Assembly: GCA_019635775.1 (NCBI GenBank)
Contig: JAHBYU010000010.1
Span: 62,001-126,000 of the forward strand
Origin: Rhizobiaceae bacterium
GTDB lineage: Bacteria; Pseudomonadota; Alphaproteobacteria; Rhizobiales; Rhizobiaceae
DNA: 64,000 nucleotides
Direction: 5' to 3'
Shown here: positions 44,168 to 55,969 of the stretch, piece after piece
Numbering within the stretch: the stretch's first letter is position 1
Layout: the number at the start of each line of letters is the position of its first letter
The notes under the pieces: generated by a model
What the model was told of the DNA's origin: nothing
The model's input: the letters and a program-made list of their open reading frames with translations, nothing else
The model's database searches: none
Made by a program: the position numbers and the translations under genes

Positions 44168-44390
44168 GCCGTCTGTCCTCATTGCAGTTCGAGACTGCCG
44201 AAGCGTGACGTTTTCGAGCAGCAATTGCAAGCCCGAGATAGATCATCCGGGCAAGCCAGCAACTTTAATCACACTCGGGTAACAGGCTGTAATAATCTGT
44301 ATCCATTGGTGATGTTCGGCCACATTGCTGCCGTTTTTTATCCGCGCTGAGGCCACGATGTCCAACGACCTTAGCCCCGTTGCCTGAGAC

Positions 44391-44543
44391 GGTTCGGTCC
44401 GGCACCGGCTCGTAAACCCCAAGCCCCCCGCCCACGGGTCTGCGTCGGATCGAACCAACCTCGGCCCAGGCAAGGGGCCGGGTGCGACAATCCCAAAATC
44501 CCAGGACCGGTGCCAGAAGCAAGCTGGCGCCGGTCTTTTATTT
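44391..44543 (+). ncRNA. Candidate structured small RNA ending in a terminator
   Basis: In the gap between DUF2794 and DUF1223, a 10-bp stem (GGTTCGGTCC 44391-44400 / GGATCGAACC 44447-44456, one G-U) is followed by a 6-bp stem (CGGCCC 44462-44467 / GGGCCG 44475-44480). Last comes a 12-bp stem with one mismatch (44505-44516 / 44524-44535) followed by TTTTATTT on the plus strand. This is the layout of a small RNA with its own terminator. The last hairpin may instead end the DUF1223 transcript, whose stop codon overlaps the T-run. No known RNA family was recognised. No convincing promoter was found. Confidence 0.4.
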
Positions 44544-45299
44544 GGCAGGCGCCTTTTCTGCGGGCGACAATACAGCCGCACCGAGAATTGGCCCGGGCAG
44601 TCCATCCTTGCTCACAGATTGAAGCAGCACCGCGCATCCGCCCTTCTTCTCGATTTCACTCCGCGGCAGTTCGAACCGCGCAGCCTTGCCATGCCACATG
44701 CCCGCGGTCTGCACCGCCGTGACCGGATTGGCATAGGTGATGGTCCGGCCGCGATTTTCGCCACGTTCGATGACGACAGGGCGCATCGGCGCGAAATGGA
44801 CAAGGACGAGATGCGCGTCGCCTTCTCCGCCAGGCACGCCGTCCGCTTCTATCACGACGCTTTCGCCAGTTTTCGTGATGTCGATATCCACCGAGAGCCC
44901 CTGGCCGGTTTGTGCCAGTTCGAACAGCGCTGCCTTGACGGCGCCCCGCTTGCCGCCCTTGACGTGGATGCGCCCGTTGATCACGGCCTGTGGGGTATAG
45001 ACTTCGCGTTTCCCGAATGCTTTCCCATAGAGCTTTTGACGTTCGGTGTTCTCGGGCGTGGCGAGCGTGTCTTTCCAGCCCAGATAATCCCAGTAGTCGA
45101 CGTGGTACCCGAGCGCCACCACCTCACCCTGTCTGGCAAGCTCCGCCAGCACGTCATCGGCCGGGGGGCACGAATTGCAGCCCTGGCTGGTGAACAGCTC
45201 TACCACGCCCTTGGGCTTGACTATTTCGCCAGCAAATGCGGGCGCGACATAGAAAAGCGCGGCCGCTGCTGCCAGGCGCAATACCGTTCGTCGTTTCAT
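44538..45299 (-). CDS. DUF1223 secreted thioredoxin-fold protein
   Basis: 253 residues from the ATG at 45299 with a signal peptide (VLRLAAAAALFYVAPAFA). The thioredoxin-like fold has a C-x-x-C in FTSQGCNSCPPAD right after the leader, then GYHVDYWDYLGWKD and YTPQAVINGR, all family hallmarks. It is probably a periplasmic redox protein, substrate unknown. The frame extends to 45410 without a leader-like sequence. Confidence 0.88.
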   Translation of the reverse strand: MKRRTVLRLAAAAALFYVAPAFAGEIVKPKGVVELFTSQGCNSCPPADDVLAELARQGEVVALGYHVDYWDYLGWKDTLATPENTERQKLYGKAFGKREVYTPQAVINGRIHVKGGKRGAVKAALFELAQTGQGLSVDIDITKTGESVVIEADGVPGGEGDAHLVLVHFAPMRPVVIERGENRGRTITYANPVTAVQTAGMWHGKAARFELPRSEIEKKGGCAVLLQSVSKDGLPGPILGAAVLSPAEKAPAK

Positions 45300-45421
45300 G
45301 GTCGTCCGATCAAGAGTATTGCCTCCCCGCCAGCGACTGCCCCCGCATCCGGCACGCGAAATCCTTGCCAGACCCACCCTACAACAGGAAGTCACGTTGC
45401 GGTGAGACATCAGCGCAAGAG

Positions 45422-45457
45422 GACAGGCCCACCGTCCGCCAGGAGGGTGGGCCTGTC
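45422..45457 (-). terminator. Probable aconitase terminator hairpin
   Basis: A perfect 12-bp stem (GACAGGCCCACC / GGTGGGCCTGTC) with a 12-base loop, 22 bp past the acnA stop. It lacks a long T-run on the minus strand. Confidence 0.6.
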
Positions 45458-45479
45458 AACGCAACCTTTCAGGCAAGCC

Positions 45480-48185
<2,706 letters not shown>

Positions 48186-48454
48186 CCTGGTCTGTTCGGC
48201 CTCGTGGGAACGGACTCCGATGGCATGCTCATCACGCGCAAAGGTGCGGGTACGGCCATTTCCGCTGTCCGCTCCCGGCGCCCGGGCCGTTGGGACGGCT
48301 CAAACGCTAGTCCGGCGCAATAAAGGTTGCCTTCCCCGACCGCTGGGGTTGGTATTCCGGATATAGAGAAACTTCTGGAATAGTTCTAGATACACTTACA
48401 GCTATTTTGTTGCGCCGCACCCATGCGGCATCGGGATTGCGTCTGGGGAGTTTC

Positions 48455-49084
48455 ATGCGGCTTGTCGCCGAAAATCTTGGGGGCGAACGCGGCGGACGAA
48501 CCGTCTTTTCCGGCATCGATTTCGCCGTCCAGGAGGGCGAGGCCACCGTGATCACCGGGCCGAACGGAGCCGGCAAGTCCACGCTGCTGCGTGTCGTCGC
48601 CGGACTTCTTCCTGCCACAAGCGGGCAGGTGAGGTTCGAAAACGGAGGCGAAGCGTTCCCGACCCCCGCCGCAGCCGCTCATTTCCTGGCCCACCTAAAC
48701 GCGATGAAGCCTGTCCTCACCGTGGCTGAAAACCTGTCGTTCTGGGCCCAGTTCCAAGGCGCGGACAACGATGTCGAAACCGCTCTGGCAAGGGTGGGCC
48801 TTCAGGCTGTCGCCCATCTACCGTTCGGCTACCTTTCAACCGGGCAACGCCGTCGGGCATCCGTCGCAAGGATGCTCGTCTCAAGCCGGCCGTTATGGCT
48901 TCTCGATGAGCCCACCACGGGGATGGATGCTGATTCGGTCGGGCAGTTTTCGATCCTGATGAAAGAGCATCTTGCAGGCGGCGGGATGATCCTTGCCGCC
49001 ACGCATCTGCCGCTCGGACTGGGTGACGCCGCCGAACTTCGCATGACCGCGTCCACGATGGATGCGGCAGAGGTGTCGGCCTGA
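48455..49084 (+). CDS. ccmA: Heme exporter ATP-binding protein CcmA
   Basis: 209 residues from the ATG at 48455, which has GGGGAG upstream. It has Walker A (GPNGAGKSTLLR), the CcmA-type signature LSTGQRRRASVARML and Walker B (LWLLDEPTTGMD). With CcmB it forms the ABC complex that uses ATP to release holo-CcmE during cytochrome c maturation (System I). Confidence 0.93.
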   Translation: MRLVAENLGGERGGRTVFSGIDFAVQEGEATVITGPNGAGKSTLLRVVAGLLPATSGQVRFENGGEAFPTPAAAAHFLAHLNAMKPVLTVAENLSFWAQFQGADNDVETALARVGLQAVAHLPFGYLSTGQRRRASVARMLVSSRPLWLLDEPTTGMDADSVGQFSILMKEHLAGGGMILAATHLPLGLGDAAELRMTASTMDAAEVSA

Positions 49085-49749
49085 TGCTGGCTCTTTATAT
49101 GCGCGAGATGAAGCTGGCCAGCCGGGCCGGCGGAAGCGCACTGACTGGCGTGCTGTTCTTTCTGGCGGTTGTAGCCGCCATGCCCTTCGCACTGGGTCCG
49201 GATATCGGTCTGCTGGCGCGCATCGGCCCCGCGGTGCTGTGGGTCGGCGCCCTGCTGGCGTCTCTCCTGTGCCTCGACCGCCTCTTCCAGGCCGACCGAG
49301 ACGACGGCTCGCTCGATCTTCTGGTGATGGCGCGTGACCGTCACATGCTGCCCATCGTCGTCCTTGTGAAATGCCTTGCTCACTGGACGGCGGGTATCCT
49401 GCCTCTGGTGATCGCCTCGCCCCTTCTCGGGCTCATCCTCAACATGGACCCCCTTGCGATCGGTGCGACCGCACTGACGCTTCTCATAGGCACACCCGCC
49501 ATCGCCTTCGTGGGCGCCGCGGGGGCGGCTGTGGCGGTGGGATTGCCGCGCGGCGGAGTGCTCGTTTCGGTGCTCGTACTGCCGCTCGTCATTCCGGTTC
49601 TGGTCTTTGGCGTCTCCGCCAGCTATGCAGCCGTCAACGAGCCGGATCCATTTCTACCGCCCTTCCTAATCCTGACCGCGCTGACACTTTTCCTCGCCGT
49701 AATCGGGCCGGCGGCGGCGGCTCTCGCCCTGCGCTACCCGGCGGATTGA
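49084..49749 (+). CDS. ccmB: Heme exporter permease CcmB
   Basis: 221 residues, six hydrophobic segments, MLALYMREMKLASRAGGSAL at the N-terminus and the conserved FQADRDDGSLDLL region. The start shares one base with the ccmA stop (TGATG). In related genomes the next gene is ccmC; here it is not. Confidence 0.93.
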   Translation: MLALYMREMKLASRAGGSALTGVLFFLAVVAAMPFALGPDIGLLARIGPAVLWVGALLASLLCLDRLFQADRDDGSLDLLVMARDRHMLPIVVLVKCLAHWTAGILPLVIASPLLGLILNMDPLAIGATALTLLIGTPAIAFVGAAGAAVAVGLPRGGVLVSVLVLPLVIPVLVFGVSASYAAVNEPDPFLPPFLILTALTLFLAVIGPAAAALALRYPAD

Positions 49750-49840
49750 TGAGCGAGGCCTGTGATCGAGGCGATGTGAAGAGCGCCTGATTGCCGTCCG
49801 GATTGGCAAGCTATATTAGCCCCTGAAGAACAGGCAGCCG
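49750..49840 (+). other. 91-bp gap where ccmC would be expected; possible promoter
   Basis: Only 91 bp separate ccmB and ccmD. There is a 13-codon frame from the ATG at 49749 and a CTATAT box at 49811-49816, which could be the -10 of a promoter for ccmD-ccmG. No CcmC-like coding sequence (about 250 codons) exists in this gap or elsewhere in the window. Confidence 0.6.
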
Positions 49841-50011
49841 ATGTCAACGCACGACCTTTATGTAACCGTCGCCTACGGCGTTTCAGCACTCGCCCTTGCC
49901 GGGCTTGTCGCATGGGTTCTGATCGACCTGCGCGGACGCCGCCGCGAAATGGCCGAACTGGAAGCAAGGGGCATTCGGCGGCGTTCCGAGCGCTCGGATA
50001 TCGCTGGATGA
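49841..50011 (+). CDS. ccmD: Heme exporter small protein CcmD
   Basis: 56 residues: a short N-terminus (MSTHDLYVTVAYGVS), one membrane helix (ALALAGLVAWVLIDL) and an Arg/Glu-rich cytoplasmic tail (RGRRREMAELEARGIRRR). This is the standard CcmD pattern. CcmD bridges CcmC/holo-CcmE and the CcmAB ATPase. Its stop overlaps the ccmG start (ATGA). Confidence 0.88.
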   Translation: MSTHDLYVTVAYGVSALALAGLVAWVLIDLRGRRREMAELEARGIRRRSERSDIAG

Positions 50012-50580
50012 CGATCGACGTTCCTTCACGACGACCTCGTCGTCTACTGCTTCTCCTGCCGCTCGTGATCTTTCTCGGGCTAGCGGCGCTTTTCCTGATG
50101 CAACTCCTGTCAGGACGCGACGTTGCCGAGATACCGTCGGCGCTGATCGGCCAGCAGGCCCCGCAGACGAAGCTGCCTGCGCTCGAAGGCCTGCAGGTTC
50201 CGGCGCTGGACAGCGCCGACTTTGCCGGCCGAGTGACGCTTTTGAACGTCTGGGCTTCCTGGTGCGCACCCTGCAGGGAAGAGCATCCGCGGCTTCTTGC
50301 CCTGTCGCAGGACAAGCGTTTCGTCATCGCCGGACTGAACTACAAGGACTCGCCCGAAAATGCGCGCCGGTTCCTCGGAAGCCTCGGCAACCCGTACGGC
50401 GCAGTCGGCGTGGACAGTTCAGGACGAGCGGCGATCGATTGGGGGGTCTATGGAGTACCGGAGACGTTCCTCATCGGGAAGAACGGTACCATCCTCTACA
50501 AGCATGTCGGTCCGCTCAGCGAGCAGGCTGTCCGGGACAAACTGCTTCCGGAAATAGAAAAGGCGCTTGCGGCCGGTTGA
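50008..50580 (+). CDS. ccmG: Cytochrome c maturation thioredoxin CcmG (DsbE)
   Basis: 190 residues from the ATG at 50008: an N-terminal membrane anchor (LLLLLPLVIFLGLAALFLM) and a periplasmic thioredoxin domain with WASWCAPCREEHP (C-x-x-C) and the cis-Pro segment GVPETFLIG. It reduces the CXXCH cysteines of apocytochrome c. The longer open frame from 49912 overlaps ccmD and is not used. Confidence 0.93.
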   Translation: MTIDVPSRRPRRLLLLLPLVIFLGLAALFLMQLLSGRDVAEIPSALIGQQAPQTKLPALEGLQVPALDSADFAGRVTLLNVWASWCAPCREEHPRLLALSQDKRFVIAGLNYKDSPENARRFLGSLGNPYGAVGVDSSGRAAIDWGVYGVPETFLIGKNGTILYKHVGPLSEQAVRDKLLPEIEKALAAG

Positions 50581-50616
50581 CCGGAGCGCCCTATTTCAGG
50601 GACTGAGCCAGCGAGG

Positions 50617-50781
50617 TCAGCCGTAAATCTTCTTGTATGCGTGGCGCAGCATTTCGCCGCGATCTGCGCGGAGATCGGCGAGATCACGCGAGCTCAGGCT
50701 GGCGATCTCATTTGCGACGCGGTTGAATTCGCGACGCTTCTCGATGCGGTTTTGCGCATAGGAAATGAGGTTCTGGATCAT
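50617..50781 (-). CDS. DUF1127 small protein
   Basis: 54 residues from the ATG at 50781 with AAGGAG seven bases upstream. Ends with the DUF1127 signature (EIASLSSRDLADLRADRGEM). Short DUF1127 proteins of alphaproteobacteria are linked to phosphate, carbon and RNA metabolism; this one stands alone. Confidence 0.9.
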   Translation of the reverse strand: MIQNLISYAQNRIEKRREFNRVANEIASLSSRDLADLRADRGEMLRHAYKKIYG

Positions 50782-50961
50782 GGTGAGGCTCCTTCTTTGG
50801 CCGCTCCCCATTGGCGGCTGATCGTTGGTTCCTCCCTGACATTTCCAAGATAGTGCGTCGCCTGTCCCTCGCAACAGGGAATGTTGCATTGCAGCAATGC
50901 AGGTGACGCATGACGCGTTAACCAGCGGTAACTTGTTCTCCGGGGTCGTTGAACTGTCGAG

Positions 50962-51765
50962 CTATCCCTTAGGGTTTTGCCCGACGACCCGGCGTGTAAA
51001 GAGGATGCACACGGTTAGCAGGATGAGGATCACGGAAATCGCCGCGATAGACGGGTCGATGTTGTCGCGCAGGCCCATCCACATGAGGCGCGGCAGGGTG
51101 ATCGCGTTGACGCTGGTGATGAAGAGCGTCACGCCGATCTCCTCCCATGACAGCACGAAGGAAAGGAGCGCGGCAGTCGCAATGCCGAACTTGATATTGG
51201 GCATGATGACCTTGGTCGCACGGTCCCACACGCTGGCGCCCAGGCCCCGCGCGGCCAGATCGATGCGCCGGTCGACCTGGCTCAGCGCGACAAGGATCAG
51301 CACGGTGGCGAAAGGCACAGTCATGATCGAATGCGCCATCGCGACACCAAGCCATGTGTCGTAGCCGAACCAGGGGATGACACCCGAAAGCGAGGTCAGA
51401 AGAAAATAGATCGTTATGGCCGACACGACCGGCGGAACGACCATCGGCAGGAGGACGAAGCCGATCAGTAGGGCGGTGAACCGCGGCTGGAACATCCAGA
51501 CGCCGAGACTGAACGACAGGGCGAGCAGCGTTGAGAATGCGCTGCTCACGATACCGATGCGAATGGAAAGCAGGATGCTGTCGATCCAGCGCGGGTCCTC
51601 GATCAATGCGCGGTAGTGGCGAAGCGACAGTTCGCCTGACGGCATCGCCAGCATGCGGGTCGGCGTGAATGAAACCGGCACGACCGCGAGCAGGGGCATG
51701 AGCAGGAAAAGCGCCACCAGGGTTGCGGCGATCAGCGAAACAGGACCGGGGCGGTAGGTCGGCAT
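50962..51765 (-). CDS. PotC-like ABC transporter permease
   Basis: 267 residues, six membrane helices, with the permease EAA loop (LDLAARGLGASVWDRATKVIMPNIKFG). Last gene of the PotABCD-like operon, 11 bp after the other permease. The family takes up polyamines, opines and related cationic compounds. Confidence 0.88.
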   Translation of the reverse strand: MPTYRPGPVSLIAATLVALFLLMPLLAVVPVSFTPTRMLAMPSGELSLRHYRALIEDPRWIDSILLSIRIGIVSSAFSTLLALSFSLGVWMFQPRFTALLIGFVLLPMVVPPVVSAITIYFLLTSLSGVIPWFGYDTWLGVAMAHSIMTVPFATVLILVALSQVDRRIDLAARGLGASVWDRATKVIMPNIKFGIATAALLSFVLSWEEIGVTLFITSVNAITLPRLMWMGLRDNIDPSIAAISVILILLTVCILFTRRVVGQNPKG

Positions 51766-51776
51766 CAGAAGGCCCC

Positions 51777-52610
51777 CTACACCAGTTGCTTCGGCCGCAC
51801 GTAGCGGAAGAGCAAGGCCATCAGCAGGCCAACGAAGAGGACGAGAACGACGCTGATCGCTGCGCCCAAGCCCCAGTCGGGACTTTGGAAAATGCGCAGA
51901 TAGACGAGCTCCGCGACCATCACGCTGCGGCCGCCGCCGAGGATCGCGGGCGTCACGAAGAATCCGAGCGCGAAAACGAAGACGATCAGCGCGGAACCGA
52001 TGATGCCAGAAGCCGTCATAGGCACAAAAACGGTCCAGAAGGTCCGTGTACGGCTTGCTCCCAGCCCTCGCGCCGCAAGAAGCACGCGGTCGTCAAGGCT
52101 GCGCATTGCCGACGCCAGCGGGAACACCGCGAAGGGGATGAGGAAATGCGTCATGCCGATGATGACGCCGAGTTCGTTGCGCACCAGCGCCAGCGGCTCT
52201 GAGATGATGCCCGCCGATTGTAGCCAGGTGTTGATCAGTCCCCGATTGGACAAAAGCGCGACCCAGCCGAAGGCGCGCGTGAGAACCGATATCCAGAATG
52301 GAACGAGGATGCAGAATTCGGCCAGCATGCGCTGGGTGGGCGTGCCGCGAACCCAGACGACCGCGATGGCATAGGCTCCGATGACCGAGGCGAGGGTCAC
52401 GGCTATGCAGATGCGCATCGTGCGCAGGAAAACCGACTGCACCAGCGGATCGGCAACAAGCGTTCGATACTGCCCGAAACCCGGTTCGGGCAGCGTGAAG
52501 CTCCATTTCACGACTCCCAGGAACGGCCACGCATAGGCGACGGCAAGGAAAAGCAGGAGTGGCGCAATCGTCAGCGCCGCTCCTGTCCTGTTCGAGAGAT
52601 GCCGTGTCAT
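51777..52610 (-). CDS. PotB-like ABC transporter permease
   Basis: 277 residues, six membrane helices and an EAA loop (LLAARGLGASRTRTFWTVFVP). Pairs with the PotC-like subunit. Lies 13 bp after the binding protein gene. Confidence 0.88.
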   Translation of the reverse strand: MTRHLSNRTGAALTIAPLLLFLAVAYAWPFLGVVKWSFTLPEPGFGQYRTLVADPLVQSVFLRTMRICIAVTLASVIGAYAIAVVWVRGTPTQRMLAEFCILVPFWISVLTRAFGWVALLSNRGLINTWLQSAGIISEPLALVRNELGVIIGMTHFLIPFAVFPLASAMRSLDDRVLLAARGLGASRTRTFWTVFVPMTASGIIGSALIVFVFALGFFVTPAILGGGRSVMVAELVYLRIFQSPDWGLGAAISVVLVLFVGLLMALLFRYVRPKQLV

Positions 52611-52623
52611 CCCCGGCCGTTGC

Positions 52624-53739
52624 TCAGGCCGAGATGATCTTGGTGTATTCGTCCAGGGCCGCGCCGTAGTTTTCTGCGTACCATGGCATGTCCAGCGCGA
52701 TCTGCTTGACCATGTTGGAAGGGTCGACCGGATTGATGCGCTTCCTGTCGTCAGGGATGAGCGCGTCCGCTGCGGGGTTCGCTGGTCCCTGTCCGAGCTT
52801 GTCGAACATGATGATCTGCCGTTCCGGATCCTGGGCGCTGGCGATGAACTTCATCGCGGCTTCCTTGCCGCCTGGATTGCCCTTCAGCACAGCCAGCGCG
52901 CCGGGCGAAATGAGGCCCTGATCCCAGATGAACTTGATCCTGCCGCCGGAATCCTGTTCGATCAGCGAGGCACGGGTCGACCAGACGATCGCCATCGAGG
53001 CTTCGCCATCGAGCAGGACGCTCTGGCTTTCCGCCCCACCGCCCCAATAGGCGATGACATTGTCCTTGAAGGCGGCGATCTTTTCGTGCGCGCGCTTCAG
53101 GTCGAGCGGGTAGAGTTCGGTCGGAGCAACACCGTCTGCGAGCAGAGCCGCCTCCCAGCTCGATACGCCCCACTTGTAAAGCGACCGTTTGCCAGGGAAT
53201 TTCTCGACATCGAAGAAATCCTTCATCCCGGTCGGCGCGTTGTCTCCATATTTCTCCGAGTCATACGCGATGACGTAGGAGAAGAAGTAGGTCGAGGCAG
53301 CGTAGTCCCATCCGAAGCCTGGGCGGAACTTCGACTTGTCGACGATCGTGTAGTCGATCGGCTCGAGCATGCCTTTCTCGCCAAGGGTGATCGCGGAGAA
53401 GGGATCGACGTCGACCAGATCCCATGTCGGGGCACCGCTCTTGTACTGGGCTTCGATCGCACCCTCGGTCGGGCCGGAACCGTCCATCTTCACGACGATG
53501 CCGGTTTCCTTCGTGAAGGGCTGGCCATAGGCAGCGTCATAGGCGGTTATGGCGTCGCCACCCCAGTTGACCAGGACAAGTTCCTTCGCCTGAGCGAACG
53601 CGTTGCCTGAGCGCAGCAGCAACGGCGTGCCGGCCAGCAGCAGCGCAGAAAGTTGCGTGAACTGCCTGCGCGAAATCTCGCCACGTGCGGTCCTGCCGAC
53701 CAGCGACTGCATTTCCTGTTTCTTCATATCGTTTGTCAT
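52624..53739 (-). CDS. PotD/opine-type ABC transporter binding protein
   Basis: About 371 residues from the ATG at 53739 (GGGGA site). The leader has a twin-arginine-like motif (SRRQFTQLSALLLAGTPLLL) so Tat export is possible. The mature part is a type-II periplasmic binding protein (ELVLVNWGGDAITAYDAAY, then DLVDVDPFSAITLGE). Such proteins bind polyamines, opines or other amine compounds. Its place between ATPase and permease genes is standard. Confidence 0.88.
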   Translation of the reverse strand: MTNDMKKQEMQSLVGRTARGEISRRQFTQLSALLLAGTPLLLRSGNAFAQAKELVLVNWGGDAITAYDAAYGQPFTKETGIVVKMDGSGPTEGAIEAQYKSGAPTWDLVDVDPFSAITLGEKGMLEPIDYTIVDKSKFRPGFGWDYAASTYFFSYVIAYDSEKYGDNAPTGMKDFFDVEKFPGKRSLYKWGVSSWEAALLADGVAPTELYPLDLKRAHEKIAAFKDNVIAYWGGGAESQSVLLDGEASMAIVWSTRASLIEQDSGGRIKFIWDQGLISPGALAVLKGNPGGKEAAMKFIASAQDPERQIIMFDKLGQGPANPAADALIPDDRKRINPVDPSNMVKQIALDMPWYAENYGAALDEYTKIISA

Positions 53740-53780
53740 TTCAGTTCCCCTTGTTGTTGGAGTTGATTTGATAAGCATCG

Positions 53781-54863
53781 CTATCGTGCGAGCAGGATAC
53801 CCCTTTCAGCCGGCCATGTGAGCCAGACCTGATTGCCGGAGCCGGAAACCCTGGCGGCCATCTCATTGGGCACGGAAACGCTGAGCCTCGTGCCCTGCCT
53901 GGTCGAAAGGTCGAGCTTGGTCATCGAACCAAGATAGGTCGCAGCCGTAGTGGTCGCGGCAATGCCGTTCTCGCCTGGTGCCGACTCTGTTCTGATTGTC
54001 ATGTGCTCCGGCCGCACCGCCAGGAATGCGTCTCCGCTCACATCGTGCCTGCCGCGCAGGCTTATCGTCTGGTCTTCGTAGACCCCTGTCGTCGAACCGT
54101 TGTCCGGCCGGACATTGGTCAAAGGAAGCATGTTGATCTCACCGAGGAACTCGGCGACGAAGCGGCTCTCCGGGCGATCGTAGACATCCTGCGGCGTGCC
54201 GACCTGCAGCAGCTCGCCGTGGTTGAAGATGGCGATGCGCGATGCAAGCGCCAGCGCCTCGCTCTGGTCGTGGGTGACGAAGACGAAGGTCGTGCCGGTT
54301 TCCTCATGGAGGCGCTTCACTTCATCCTGCATCTGTCCGCGCAGGCTCTTGTCGAGCGCCGAGAAGGGTTCGTCCAGCAGCAGCACGCCGGGCTCAAACA
54401 CCAGCGCCCTCGCCAGGGCGACGCGCTGCTGCTGGCCGCCCGACAACTGTGAGGGAAGCTTGTGTTCATGCCCCTTGAGGCCGACCCGCTCCACCATGTC
54501 GGTGACGCGTCGCTTTATGTCGGCGCCCGCCATCTTCCTGACTTTAAGTGGAAAGGCGATGTTCGCCTCCACGCTCATGTGCGGAAAGAGTGCGTAGCCC
54601 TGAAAAACCATGCCGGCCGACCGGAGCTCCGCCGGCCTGTCGGTGATGTCCACGCCATCGCTGAACAGGCGTCCTGCGCTTGGCGGCAGGAAGCCCGCCA
54701 GGATCATGAGGAAGGTTGTCTTGCCAGAACCGGAAGGGCCAAGAAGCGCGAGGAACTCGCCCCTGCCGATATCAAGCGTCAGGTCATGTAGCGCCCGAAA
54801 CGTTCCGAAGTTCCGGCCGATTCCGATTGCCTTGATTTCCGCGGCCCGCCCAGGCTGATGCAT
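53781..54863 (-). CDS. PotA-like ABC transporter ATP-binding protein
   Basis: 360 residues: Walker A (GPSGSGKTTFL), signature LSGGQQQRVALARAL, Walker B (LLLDEPFSALD), H-loop VTHDQSEAL, and a C-terminal TOBE domain (FLAVRPEHMTI). First gene of the operon, 84 bp downstream of the LysR gene end on the same strand. Confidence 0.92.
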   Translation of the reverse strand: MHQPGRAAEIKAIGIGRNFGTFRALHDLTLDIGRGEFLALLGPSGSGKTTFLMILAGFLPPSAGRLFSDGVDITDRPAELRSAGMVFQGYALFPHMSVEANIAFPLKVRKMAGADIKRRVTDMVERVGLKGHEHKLPSQLSGGQQQRVALARALVFEPGVLLLDEPFSALDKSLRGQMQDEVKRLHEETGTTFVFVTHDQSEALALASRIAIFNHGELLQVGTPQDVYDRPESRFVAEFLGEINMLPLTNVRPDNGSTTGVYEDQTISLRGRHDVSGDAFLAVRPEHMTIRTESAPGENGIAATTTAATYLGSMTKLDLSTRQGTRLSVSVPNEMAARVSGSGNQVWLTWPAERGILLAR

Positions 54864-54947
54864 CCGGCCATCCCTGACTGTCCCTCAAAATCGTAGGCAG
54901 GCTTTCCGGCCATCGCAACCGAATAGTTTTCGCCCGTCCGGCAAATT

Positions 54948-55868
54948 TTATTCACCACTGGATGTGCGGGCGTAAGCCTTGCCGGCTTTGCTGTCGGCCA
55001 GGCGTGCGCGTAGCCACGCGGAAAATGCCAGCGCGACCGGGTGCTCAGCCTTCGCCCATTCCTTAACCAGGAAGTAGGACCGGGGCGACTTGATCGCGAT
55101 GTCGAACGGCCGGACGAGCCGCCCTTCATCGAGAGCCTTGCGGCTTGTCAGTTCGTCGCCCATGGCGATCCCCTGGCCGGCGATGGCGGACGAAAAAACA
55201 AGGTTCATGTCCGAGAACATGATGCCGGATTCCGCATCGGTGTTCTCCACTCCCGTCGCCGCGAACCAGCGCGACCAGTCCTCGTGGTCGCCAAGGTGCA
55301 GCAGGTTTGCGCGCAGCACGTCCCTCGGCCTTGCCAGTCCTCCAAGCCTGTTCAGCAGGCTCGGACTGCAAAGCGGTGTGAACTCGATGTCGCAAAGAAG
55401 CTCGACGGAATGGTTGGGCCAGTGGCCAAGGCCAAAGGAGATGTAGATGTCGGCATCGCCGCTGGAGACGTCATCCAGCCTGCGCGGCGTCACGACGTGA
55501 AGCGCGACATCCGGATATGCCTCCTTGAACCCGGCGATGTGCGTGCAAAGCCAGAGCGATGCAAATCCGGGCGTGCAACTGATGCTGAGCGTTCCGCCAA
55601 GCCCGTTGCCGGACTGCTGGTCCGCCGCGTCGCCGAGGAGAGTCAGCGCCTTGCGCACGTCCAACGCATAGCGGCGGCCGCGCGGCGTCAGCATTATGCC
55701 CTTGCCCATGCGCTGCAACAGGTCGAAGCCGAGGTCGCGTTCCAGCAGCCTTAGCTGGTGGCTGACGGCGCTTCGGGTCAGGTTGAGTTCGTCGGCTGCG
55801 CGCCAGACACTGCCGTGACGCGCGAAACTGTCGAGTGCCCGTAAAGCCTGTGTGGAAGGTATTCGCAG
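54948..55868 (-). CDS. LysR-family regulator, apparently starting at CTG
   Basis: The codons upstream of the first ATG/TTG (55718) encode a complete LysR helix-turn-helix in frame: STQALRALDSFARHGSVWRA and ADELNLTRSAVSHQLRLLE. The first in-frame stop is only seven codons before that domain (55887-55889). The only plausible start in between is CTG at 55866-55868, with GGAG eight bases upstream; from there the protein is 306 residues, normal for LysR. The effector domain follows (GTLSISCTPGFASLWL). Divergent from the amidohydrolase gene, it probably controls that gene and the transporter. A CTG start is rare; a sequencing or mutation change from ATG, GTG or TTG is the alternative. Confidence 0.82.
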   Translation of the reverse strand: MRIPSTQALRALDSFARHGSVWRAADELNLTRSAVSHQLRLLERDLGFDLLQRMGKGIMLTPRGRRYALDVRKALTLLGDAADQQSGNGLGGTLSISCTPGFASLWLCTHIAGFKEAYPDVALHVVTPRRLDDVSSGDADIYISFGLGHWPNHSVELLCDIEFTPLCSPSLLNRLGGLARPRDVLRANLLHLGDHEDWSRWFAATGVENTDAESGIMFSDMNLVFSSAIAGQGIAMGDELTSRKALDEGRLVRPFDIAIKSPRSYFLVKEWAKAEHPVALAFSAWLRARLADSKAGKAYARTSSGE

Positions 55869-55969
55869 TTCGGGATCTCCTCAGGTGAATGGAATTTGCA
55901 TGAGGTCGGAAAACATATCACTTTTTGTCTCACGGGTTCACTGCTTTCCTGCCGCGGAAGGAAATGTCG

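Noticed and set aside
49749-49790. 13-codon frame after ccmB as a ccmC start remnant
   Set aside because: The residues do not resemble a CcmC N-terminus; it could equally be chance.
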